In this document: positions 54,847-64,000 of the stretch, in pieces
Numbering within the stretch: the first letter of the stretch is position 1
Layout of the letters: every line of letters begins with the position of its first letter
NCBI GenBank assembly: GCA_043228905.1
Contig: JBHGNT010000016.1
Location: 13,330,001-13,394,000, forward strand
Reading direction: 5' to 3'
Length of the DNA: 64,000 bases
Source: Azolla caroliniana
Lineage: Eukaryota; Polypodiophyta
Notes under the pieces: generated by a model
The model's database searches: none
What the model was told of the DNA's origin: nothing
Seen by the model: the letters and a program-made list of their open reading frames with translations, nothing else
Translations under genes and position numbers: made by a program

Positions 54847-55099
54847 GAAAGTGACGGTTTTTATACACTATTTGTAAACATTGTATTTTGATCAATATGT
54901 CGGATGAAGTATATATATAAATATAGGGGTTAATCATTTTGTACATTATTTTGTAAAATTGGCATATATAAATTACTTACATATATTTATATGACAATAT
55001 GTGGCATATATATTATATATGACATGGAAAATATTTTAATCACTTAGAATATTCTTCGTATTTAAAATAATCTGCAGATAATCGAAGTATTTTTAAAAA
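54847..55099. other. AT-rich spacer
   Basis: Dominated by TATATA-type sequence; no feature recognised. Confidence 0.5.
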
Positions 55100-55517
55100 G
55101 GTAGAGTACTTTGCATACGTATTCTACATGGATTGTTTCCCATTACCAAAATTCCATGAAAGAAGCATCCAAATTTAATAGTGACAACCAGGATTCAGAG
55201 TTATCGTTCTTTAGGATTTACAGAGTTTTTTTCTTTAATTTGGGGGGAAAAGTTTTGAAGCATCTTGACCAGATGATCTGTTCGAATGTCATTCATCCAA
55301 TGTGTTCATTTCTATAATTTGGGGGAAATAATTTTGAAGCATCTTGACCAGATGATCTGTTAGAATGTCATTCATCCAATGTCTCTATTTGTTTTGGGCC
55401 AATGATTTGTACTGCATGAGAGATAATGTGACCTAGCCCTTCTCCTCCCCAAATATTCATTCGATCCGTCTAGACAGACACACACCATTGATTGGGGATG
55501 CTTACTCTGAATCAGCC
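55100..55517 (+). promoter_or_regulatory. RLK3 upstream region with an 80-bp tandem duplication
   Basis: Same landmarks as upstream of RLK1 and RLK2. The block from AATTTGGGGG through CATCTTGACCAGATGATCTG to CATTCATCCAATGT occurs twice in a row (about 55237-55317 and 55317-55384). The segment AATATTCATTCGATCCGTCT before the ATG is conserved in all copies. Confidence 0.6.
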
Positions 55518-58500
55518 ATGGAAACTAAGCATTCTTCTTCTTCTTCTTCTGCTTCTTGTCATTACTATTGCACAGAGAAGCTCCTGACATTGATCACAGC
55601 CATGGCATGCTTACTAGTTGAGGCTTTCCTAATCACAACAATTCATGTTGCAGCCAACAGCACAGTCGGGAATTATTACTTCCCCTCCTCGAACTCCGAT
55701 GGCAATCTCTTCTCTTACTACAGAGACCCAGAATACAACTCCGACATTTCTGTATACAGCGATTTCCAGATATGTAACAATATATCACTTCTGCAAGCTC
55801 TGAATAATGAGAAGAGGCTGTACAGACGCGCCACCGACATCTACTCGGCCCACCGTCATGAATACCCTTACATTCTCTACTTTCAGCTCTTCTTGGTCAT
55901 CTCCACGGCCGAGTTCGGCACAAAAATAATGCCAGTACCCCATCTTACTACCTGTCTCTCTTGGCATATAAAGGCTACGGAAAGGCACAAGACCCAAACA
56001 AGGGGCCAGTCGTGTGGATGGCCAATGTGGACAACCCAGTCGGCGAGAACGCATGCCTGGAGCTCAATGCAGGCGACACCAATCTCAAGCTTGTGGACTA
56101 CGATAGGAACGGGTTGGATCGCATGGTTTGGCAGACCAATACATCCACCCCTGCCAATAATGCATCCCTCACCATTACATTTGAGGGAAACCTGGTCCTC
56201 TTCACGAATACTACCCTTACTAATGCCTCCATGTTGACACAAAACATACTGTAGCAATCTTATGAGCATCCCAGTGACACGCTCATGGTGCTGCAAGCTC
56301 TTCGGCCCGGGAATAATCTCACAGCATCCAGCGATAGTAACAAAACAGCCAACTACACGCTCGTGATTGGGCCTGCTGGAAATTTTTCCCTCCATGTGAA
56401 GATCGGGTATCAATCCCTCTATAGCCATACATCTAATAATAGTACTGTAAATTACACCAGCTATGAATATCCTTATTGGGTTTGGACTCCTAATGACATG
56501 TCCATCGGAGATACTGTGGTGCTGTGCTGGTACCTGAGCATCAAAAGCCGTCTTCAATTGGATATCCTTCCATCCGCGAATGGGTTAGTTAATAATGAAT
56601 AATAATGAGTTCTGGAATGTGCACCATATAATTATCTACATGAATTGCTGACACATGTTTCAAATTCGCAATATATATATATGTATATAGATCCCTAGTT
56701 TTGAACTACACCCAAATCTCTCCGGATGATTGCCGTTCGCAATCTCAACAATCCAAAGCATTTGTATTCAAGGATGAAGGAAGTGAGGATGAAGCCAATA
56801 GCTTGAACATAACATATGCCACATTCCTCAGGCTGGAAAGTGATGGAGACCTTCATGCCTACACACTCAATGACACCAGATATCCGAATAGCACCGCGGT
56901 TTGGAGGAACTTCTCCAGTCTCTTCTCGATGAATCCATGCAAATTGCCTTTCTTCTGCGGATTCTACGGTGTGTGCCAAGAAGAGTTCCAAAATTGCTCT
57001 TGGGATTGTGGAGGATCACATACATTTGTGCTACAGGATTCCACAAACCCTAAATCAGGATGTAAGCTCAAGGATGATAGTAAATTGATGGAACCCAACA
57101 GTACTACCCTGTCTGATGCACCAGTACATTATTCTACGAATTTTTCAGTCATACATGGGGCCCATTACTTCTCCAACACTTTCCGGTCACCTTACCAGAG
57201 CAGTATTTCTGCAGAAAACTGCAGGGAGATCTGTAAGGGCCGTGGCTCTTGCACGGCCGCATTCTGGCAGTCAGCAACAGGAGTTCTTGCTTCCTCATTC
57301 AAGGTCCTGTTGCCACCATTATAGTAGTGAATGCTTCTGCAAGTAAAGAATTTCAGGCATTCTTGAAAGTCATAGACATCCCTACTCCAACCTCACCCTC
57401 ATCTCTATTCATCCGAGTAGGACTACCAGTATTAGGCGCCATCACAGTTATGGCCATACTGGTGGCTGGATATCTGTGCAGGAGAAGAAGACAACAAGCC
57501 AGGAAACTGGAAGATCATAACGACATGGAAGCTGAGCTGCTGGGTGCCTCGCTTCAAGGGTCGAAGCCCCGTCGGTTCACATGGAAAGAGATGGATGAAA
57601 ACACGTGTGGCTTCTCAGACCAGCTGGGGCGTGGTGGCTTCGGCAAAGTCTTCCAGGGGACTATAGCCGATGGCACGCCCATAGCCGTGAAGGAACTCAA
57701 TAATGAAGGCCAACAGGGTAACAAAGAGTTCATCGCCGAGGTCTCGATTCTCGGCCGGACTCACCACCTTCACCTTGTTCGGTTGATCGGCTTCTGTTTC
57801 GAAGGTACAATGCACAAGCTCCTCGTATATGAATACATGGAAAAGGGATCCTTGGATGCTTGGATCTTCAGTAAGACCCCCAAAGATAGGTCAGAGAGCG
57901 GCGAGATTAAGGAGAATAACCGGCGGCCCGTCTTGACTTGGGAGAGGCGATTCGACATTGCCTTGGGTACTGCCAAAGGCTTGGCATACTTGCACGAAGA
58001 GTGTGAGGACAGGGTCATACACATGGATCTCAAGCCGGAGAACATACTGCTAGGAGCTGATTTCTTCCTAAAGATTTCGGATTTTGGGTTGTCCCGAAGA
58101 GTGGTAAGGGGGAAAGAGAGCGCGGTCATGACCATGGCGAAAGGGACCTGGGGATACTTGGCACCCGAGTGGCTAACCGAGGGGGGGGTGACTGTGAAGT
58201 GCGATGTGTACAGTTATGGGATCGTGCTCCTCGAGATCGTGAACAGGAGAAGAGTGACAGATTGGAGAGCATTGAGGCATACGCTGGACATGAGCCGGAA
58301 TCTGTGCGAGGGAGTGATGGAGCTCGTGGACGAGAGGCTCATGAGCTATGGCGTGGGTGGGGCGAAGAAGAAGACGTACGATGAGAAGCAAGCCGTGAGG
58401 ATGGTGGAGGTAGCCATGATGTGCGTGCGAACTGATCCTGGGAGCCGGCCGAGCATGAGGAGAGTGATGCACATGTTGGAAAGGAAGGTGGAGGCTATAG

Positions 58501-58817
58501 CCCTGCATCAGGCCCCCATTAGTAAGGATTATCAAGAGATGGGGCTCTTAATTCCTAGCAAGAAGATGAAGGATGGAGTAGAGCTAGAGCAAGAGCAGTA
58601 CAGGCATCATTTCTCCAAAATTCAATGGCTCAATGAGTCTTCGGGTTCCGGATCAGGCACCACCTCCATTACTATGATGGGCAGGACGAGGAAATCGATA
58701 TTCAGTGGCAAGACCTCATACAGTTATACGGAGATCTCGACTTCCAGACGAATTCCTGGATTCACTAGATCCAGGTCATACATAGAGAATGAGCAAACAA
58801 TAAGATGTAAAACATGA
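55518..58817 (+). pseudogene. RLK3: S-domain receptor-like kinase pseudogene with an open kinase half
   Basis: More divergent paralogue of RLK2. ATG 55518 starts METKHSSSSSSASC. Lesions: a frameshift near 55925 in the lectin region; TAG at 56252-56254 where RLK2 has Trp; an exon junction (intron about 56584-56698) whose phase does not fit by one base; and a frameshift near 57285 in the PAN-like region. From 57249 the frame is open for 522 codons to the stop at 58815-58817 and covers the transmembrane helix (LGAITVMAILVAGYLCRRRR) and a full kinase: GRGGFG, IAVKEL, HMDLKPEN (Asp at 58026-58028), DFGLS and LAPEWL. AATAAA at 58843 may be a poly(A) signal. Dead as a receptor; a truncated kinase product cannot be excluded. 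Confidence 0.86.
56584..56698 (+). other. RLK3 intron (putative)
   Basis: Donor G|GTTAGT is conserved with RLK1 and RLK2. The nearest acceptor CCCTAG|TT leaves exon 2 one base out of phase, so either an indel or another acceptor is involved. Confidence 0.6.
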
Positions 58818-59023
58818 GTGTCATTATCAGCATGGGCCATTCAATAAAAAGCTAGTGGTGCCCGTTCCACTCCAGCCACTAGCTAATCTCTTTCTTTCAT
58901 AGCTTCTCTTCTAGAATGTTGTAATAAATGCACGTCCTGACATTGATGACCCCCCAAATGCACTTGGTGTGATTTAAAGGCTCGCTTGGAACTCTTGCTT
59001 CATATTGAGGACACATTTAAGCA
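58818..59023. other. Spacer after RLK3
   Basis: Contains the AATAAA at 58843; nothing else recognised. Confidence 0.5.
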
Positions 59024-59623
59024 TGTTAGAACATTATTAATGTAAGCATATACATATATATTAGGATATTAGAAAATACTTTGCCATGAATAAAGAACCA
59101 TGAAGGTTCACATGTATCTGTTTTATTTCCAAAACCATAGTATGTAAAACGAATGCGTGTTCATCTGCCATAACATTCATTTTCCTACGTTGGAAAACGA
59201 ATGCGAATGTTATTTAGACATTCTTGTGTTTTTTTTTGTTTTTTTCCATTTTTTAGGCTTATTTACCTCATAATAAATAGTTAATCCAAAAGTATGTTAT
59301 TTATCATTCTTTGAGGGTGTTTTTCTTACGCGAATGATTGAAACATTCGTGAATGGGAATGCAAGTATGGTACGCATGGTTCATACTATGTCGACTAGAA
59401 CCATGAAGGTTCACATGTAACTATTTTATTTCAATAACCGTGAAGGTTTATATGTAACTGTTTTCCCAAGATTGTACCAGTATATATACCATCAATAAGA
59501 ATCATCATGTTAGGACGTTTTTATGCATACAAGCTTTGTTATCTAAAGTACTTACATGGTATTAGAGCCAAAACAATCCTTGATATCACATATATATATA
59601 TATATATATATTAGGATATTCGA

Positions 59624-59751
59624 AAATTTATGATAAGTATGATGATCAAATTTATAATCAGTATGATCACAAAATTTATGATAAGTATAATGACAAAGTT
59701 TATAATAAGTATGATGATTTTCTCACACAAATTTATAATAAGTATGATGAT
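59624..59751. repeat. Short tandem repeats in the Copia-H leader
   Basis: Five variants of AATTTATAATAAGTATGATGA, 23-35 bp apart. A (TA)n stretch precedes them at 59590-59611. Confidence 0.75.
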
Positions 59752-59759
59752 TAATATCA

Positions 59760-60011
59760 ATAAAAAATGGTTTGGTTTGGTTTAGTTTTGATTTATGATA
59801 AACTGGATTGGTTTGGTTTTAATTTTTTCATAAACGGTTTGGTTTCTCCTATTCGTTAAACGATTTGGTTTAATGGTTTATAGCTCTAAACGATTCGGTT
59901 TAAATGGCTTCATAAATTTTAAATTGTTTGGTTCGGTTTTTATTATTAATAAATGGTTTGGTTTGGTTTGGTTTCAATGCCAAGAAACCAAACCGAATCG
60001 GACCCCATTGC
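59760..60011. mobile_element. hAT-like MITE, second copy, 5' end altered
   Basis: Same GGTTTGGTTT composition and right end (CCATTGC) as 30987-31451. TAATATCA flanks both sides (59752-59759 and 60012-60019), an 8-bp direct repeat as expected for hAT insertion. The left terminal repeat is not recognisable. Confidence 0.65.
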
Positions 60012-60067
60012 TAATATCACTTTTCTCTCCAAGCATTCTATACAAGTCGATCCGGAAGGTTTGAAGA

Positions 60068-60870
60068 AATGGCTTCAAGTGAAGGAACATCAATGGCCTC
60101 AACAGCAACATCGACAACATCTACCACCAGAAAGTATTTAATCGAAAACTTAAACAAAAACAACTACAAGATGAGGAAATTAAAGATGGAAATCATCATA
60201 CAACGAGTAGACCTACATAGAATACTCAAAGGTTAGATCAAACAACCAACCACAAAACCTAAAGTAACAGAATGGAAGATGGAAGATGAAAGATGTGGAT
60301 GCAAGGATTGAAATCATCATGCATCTAACAGATAGACAAGTCTATCTTGTCAAACACCTTGAGTCATCGAAAGAAATGTGGGATCTTCTTAAAGAACACC
60401 ATGAACCATCAGATTGAACTACAAAAGTCCTTTCATTTCGTTACCACGTCACTTTGGAAATGAATGAAGATGACTCACTTGACACTTTCATTAGATAATA
60501 TCAATTTGCATATGATAGAGCAATTTCAATGGGCAACAAGATTGATGAAGAAATAAAGGTAGATATCATGTTTGGAGCCTTACAACTTCATGAGGCCCAT
60601 TTATAGGGATCCATGGGGCTAATTCAACACTTTCTCCATAAAATCTTATCTCGAAGATGAAGCAAGAAGGTCTTCGAAGAAGAAAGCCTAAAAATGTCTT
60701 AGACAATCCACACATGGTAATGATTGTTGTGATGAAGTATCAGAGAGTTAATTTTAATAGAAACAAATTCCAAAACAATAATAAGTACACAAAGAACATG
60801 GTACCAATTATACATGATGAAAGCAAGATCCAGAATAAAAAATCAAGTGCCCTTAGTGTAAATAATCAAG
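60068..60870 (+). pseudogene. Copia-H gag relic
   Basis: MASSEGTSMASTATSTTSTT, then YLIENLNKNNYKMRKLKME, is a copia Gag start. After frameshifts, LTDRQVYLVKHLESSKEMWD, TLEMNEDDSLDTFIR and MGNKIDEEIKVDIMFGALQ are UBN2-family Gag blocks. At least four in-frame stops. Confidence 0.75.
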
Positions 60871-60872
60871 AG

Positions 60873-61123
60873 TGATTCTATACAGCGAAAGGACTATGTG
60901 TGTGTGTGTATGTGCACGTGAGACAAGAGAGAGAGAATGAGAGAGAGAACTATAACAAGAAACTGTATATTACATCCAATAGAAACTAAGTTACAAAAAG
61001 GTTGGTTTAAGTACCAACTAGGCTAGGCCAAATGCCCTTTCAACTATTTACAAAACTAGCTTGGTATGTCCATGAGCTTGTGTGAAACCTATTTCTATGG
61101 GAAGTTGAGTTCGACTCTCAGCA
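60873..61123 (-). repeat. Copia-G 3' LTR
   Basis: 251 bp with TG...CA ends in minus orientation; inserted in the Copia-H gag. Contains GA and GT microsatellites. The 5' LTR lies outside the window, so the target duplication could not be checked. Confidence 0.7.
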
Positions 61124-61320
61124 CGCTCCTTCGAGCACAACTTCCATCTGTCAAAAAGTTGTTTTGGTTCGGTCTTCGGAGTCTGGCTTCCGGCTTTCGT
61201 AATCCTCGAACTGGATTGTTTCGTTTTTTGGCTTTGTGCCATCATGCTTCGACTAGTCTGGTCGGCTTCGATCAACTGATCGGCTACTTCCATGTCAGCT
61301 GCTTATCGGTTTCTTCCGTA

Positions 61321-63000
61321 TCAGTTGTTGTACTCCCCCTCAAGCTTTGCAATGTAGAGATTGTGAGTCTGACCGAGGTCTGATGCAAATTGCCCAAGCT
61401 TATCAACTCCCAAGACCTTCGTAAAGTTGTCAGCAATTTGAAGGTTTGTACTGATGTGTTCGAGATCTATTTCGTCGGCCTGAATGCACTCACGAATGAA
61501 GTGGTAGTGCACTTCGATGTGTTTAGTCCGCGCGTGGAATACGGGGTTCCGAGCAAGGTAGATGTTGCTCATGTTGTCGTAGAAGAGGTGAATTGGACCT
61601 GTAATGGGAACACCTAGGTCCTTCAAGGTGCATTTGAGCGAGATAGCTTTGCATGCGGTGACTACCGCGCCCCTGTATTCGGCCTCCGTGCTTGACAATG
61701 CGACTATCGGTTGTTTCTTGCTATTCTAGGAGATCTCTCCGCTGCCCAATGAGAAGACAAATCCAAAAGTGGATCATCTATCGGCCATATAACCGGCCCA
61801 GTCTACGTATGTGTACCCTTCGAGTCGAATAAGCGTATCCGACTTATACATGATGCCATAATCCATCGTCGTACTAACATACCGAAATATCCTCTTAGTG
61901 CAATCAATATGATCATTTTGTGGGTTCTGCATGAATTGGCTAAGTAGGCTGACTGAATAGCATAGATCAGATCGTGTGATGGTTAGATAAATTAGGTTGC
62001 CTATCAGTTGTTGATACTGAGTTGGATCGCACTCGGTTGTGCCCGAATCGACATGAAGCTTGAGATTTCGGTCAAGAGGAGTAGCCACAGGTTTGCACTC
62101 GGTCATTCTGAACTTGTATTGTAAGTTGAGAATGTAGTGCCATTGAGAGATCAATATCTCGACTGGTGTTCGAATTACTTCGATACCAAGAAAGTAATGG
62201 AACTCGTGCAGGTCCTTCATTTCGAATCTGTCAGATCAGAGGGATTTGACCTTAATGATCCCGGCTAGATCTTTTCATCCGATTACTAAATCATCCACGT
62301 AAAGGATAATGACAATTAGGTTGTGCGGTTCGTTTCGGATGTACAAGGAGTTGTCAGATTTCGACATTGGAAAGCCAATTTGGTGAAGATACTGAGTGAT
62401 CTTGGAATGCCAAGCACACGGTGCTTGCTTGAGGCCGTAGATCGGCTTCTTGAGTCAGCACACGACTTTCGGTTGAGTACGCGATTCGAAGCCAGGCGGT
62501 TGTATCATGTACACCTCCTCTTCTAATTCACCTCGTACAAAGGCGTTCTTTACGTCCATCTGGTGGAGACGCCACACCTTCGCAGCTACGAGTGCAATTA
62601 CAGTCCGCACAGTTGTCATCTTTGCCACCAGGGCAATGGTCTCCTCCTAATTGACTCTGTGCGTTTGTGCATATCCTTTGGCGATGAGTCGTGCTTTGAA
62701 GCGATTTACGATGCCATCGGCATTGTATTTGACCTTATAGATCCATCTGCAACCAATCGCTTTCCTGTGAGGTGAATGGGGAACAAGATCCCATGTCTCA
62801 TTTTTGCACAAGGCTTGCATTTCTTCGTTCATCACGTCGACCCATCGCAGGTCCTTCACGGCTTCAGAAAGTGTTTCCGGCTCCCGTGCAGTCGCCACCT
62901 TCATCATAAACGCGTAATGGTACGCCATGTACCCATTGTAGCCAAATCGGCTTATGGGGTTCTTTTCACGGGTGGACCGGCATAGATTCTCGTTCGCGGA
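61321..63000 (-). pseudogene. Copia-G RNase H and reverse transcriptase
   Basis: RNase H: SSTEAEYRGAVVTACKAISL, FYDNMSNIYLARNPVFHART, KHIEVHYHFIREC and DNFTKVLGVDKLGQF (61321-61698), with YTYVDWAGYMADR upstream (61774-62220). RT (about 62220-63000): KNETWDLVPHSPHRKAIGCR, WIYKVKYNADGIVNRFKARL, KNAFVRGELEEEVYMIQPPG and the YVDD block near 62297. Stops occur in each part. Confidence 0.83.
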
Positions 63001-64000
63001 GAGGAATGATTTCTTCACTCCATTCGTCTAGAAGGTAGGGATGTCTAGGTCTTCAAACTCACTATCAAGGGAGTGAGTTGACGCAATGTCGATTGGATCT
63101 TCGTATTCAAACATCTTGGCCTTCCCTTTGTCGAGTTTCGGACTCGGCCGAAATGTGCTTTGGTCACTCGGGGGCTCCTGTGGTCCACTAAACCATGTCG
63201 TAATCGGGCTTTCTTCGAACATGGGCGTGAGCCAATGTTCTTCTTCTATCTCCATTTCGGCGGATTCCGGGTCGAGCGGAGTCAAAGTCGAAGTTGTTTC
63301 AGGTGCGTACCAGGATGCGGACTCGTCGAAAACGACATCTCGACTTATTCGAGCTTTTCGGTAGATGGGTTGCAGCATTTGTACCCCTTCTGTTCGAGCG
63401 AGTACCCTACGAGGATACATTTCTCCGACTTCGGGTTGAGCTTTTGTCGCGTTTCATCGGGAATATGCACGTAGTCGATTGAGCCGAAAATCTAGACATG
63501 TGATAAATCTGGCTTCTTTCCAAAAAACCTCTCATGAGCGGTTACGTCGTGTACCCCAGAGGTTCTACACATGCTCATAAGATATACGGCCATGTTCACC
63601 ACTTCTACCCAGTACGATTTCGGTAGGTCCTTCGCATTCATCATTGCCCGTGCAACTTCTACGATGTGCCAATTCTTCTGTTCGACTACACCATTTTGCT
63701 GAGGTGTATGGCGACACGAAAATTCTCGTCATATTCCTTCCTTTCGGAGATATGCCGTAAACTCGTCCGAGAAATATTCTTTGCCTCCATCAGATCGGAG
63801 GCATCATACGTGCCGGCCCATGGTTTTTTCGACTTCGTTTTTGAACCTTTGGAAGTGGCCGAACACTTCCCTCTTCTGTTTCATCGGGTAGAGCCAGGTA
63901 TGCTTGGAGAAGTCGTCGATGAACGTGACATAATATTGGCAACCACCGACTATTATTGTTGGGCTGGTCCCCACACATCTAAATGTACTACATCCAAGAT
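63001..64000 (-). pseudogene. Copia-G linker and integrase, cut by the window edge
   Basis: The linker contains VVFDESASWYAPETTSTLTP and an acidic stretch (63028-63420). The integrase C-terminal block (KKPDLSHV-like near 63500, then PKSYWVEVVNMAVYLMSMC near 63590) leads up to TPQQNGVVEQKNWHIVE near 63690 and the FIDDFSKHTWLYPMKQKREV block near 63880. Confidence 0.8.

Larger units (their letters stand above)
59024..60870 (+). mobile_element. Copia-H: LTR, primer site, leader and gag, cut by Copia-G
   Basis: LTR 59024-59556 (TGTTAGAAC...ACTTACA) is followed by primer site TGGTATTAGAGCC (59557-59569). The leader holds a short tandem repeat and a MITE. Gag starts at ATG 60068 and is interrupted by the Copia-G LTR at 60873. 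A different family from A, C and D. Confidence 0.75.
60873..64000 (-). mobile_element. Copia-G: minus-strand copia element, 3' LTR to integrase, continues past the window
   Basis: The 3' LTR is 60873-61123 (on the minus strand TGCTGAGAGTC...TAGAATCA). Pol ends at polypurine tract CTTGAGGGGGAG (61333-61344), 209 bp from the LTR. Then in minus orientation come RNase H, RT, linker and integrase up to 64000. Same general family as Copia-C and D by protein sequence. Confidence 0.85.

Overview
The window is nuclear DNA of a land plant with a large, transposon-rich genome. It holds three paralogous S-domain receptor kinases (B-lectin, cysteine-rich/PAN region, transmembrane helix, kinase), each with one short spliceosomal intron. 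It also holds plant-type Ty1/copia and Ty3/gypsy elements, hAT-like MITEs, a phragmoplast-type kinesin pseudogene and a fragment that reads as plant mitochondrial large-subunit rRNA. I cannot name the species; the TE load would suit a gymnosperm, fern or lycophyte.

Layout. 1-5.8 kb: an almost complete but dead copia element (Copia-A) with a 5-bp target duplication. 5.8-9.0 kb: AT-rich spacer with a decayed exon of unknown origin, a LINE fragment and a gypsy solo LTR. 9.0-12.6 kb: RLK1, damaged at its 5' end and lacking the catalytic aspartate. 12.6-24.9 kb: spacer with a gypsy gag-pro relic, two inward-facing copia fragments (E and F), an array of palindromic repeats and an old solo LTR. 24.9-26.2 kb: copia relic I. 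26.2-30.4 kb: RLK2, the only intact-looking cellular gene. 31.0-31.5 kb: hAT-like MITE. 31.5-53.9 kb: a tandemly duplicated, deeply nested TE block. 53.9-54.8 kb: a gene-like ORF of unknown family. 55.1-58.8 kb: RLK3, a pseudogene whose kinase half is still open. 59.0-64 kb: copia H (carrying a MITE), broken by minus-strand copia G, which runs off the window.

The nest reads from outside in: Copia-B is cut by Copia-C. Copia-C is cut by minus-strand Copia-D with a perfect 5-bp duplication (GTACA at 38261 and 50636). Copia-D is cut by Gypsy-A (39129-46006). The 3' LTR of Gypsy-A carries about 170 bp of mitochondrial-type LSU rRNA. The left part of the nest was also duplicated in tandem (31.5-35.0 versus 35.0-41.4 kb): both arms share the same kinesin pseudogene, the same premature stops in gypsy gag and the same 160-bp promoter duplication in the LTR.

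The three RLKs share sequence from about 200 bp (RLK3) to 1 kb (RLK1/RLK2) upstream of the ATG through the stop, so they arose by gene duplication and then diverged: RLK2 appears functional, RLK1 looks like a pseudokinase, RLK3 is broken. I found no new multi-gene system such as an operon-like or defence-type cassette. The most noteworthy items are the nested and duplicated TE block with the organellar rRNA insert, the RLK1 active-site change, the palindromic array, and the double polypurine tract shared by the copia elements.
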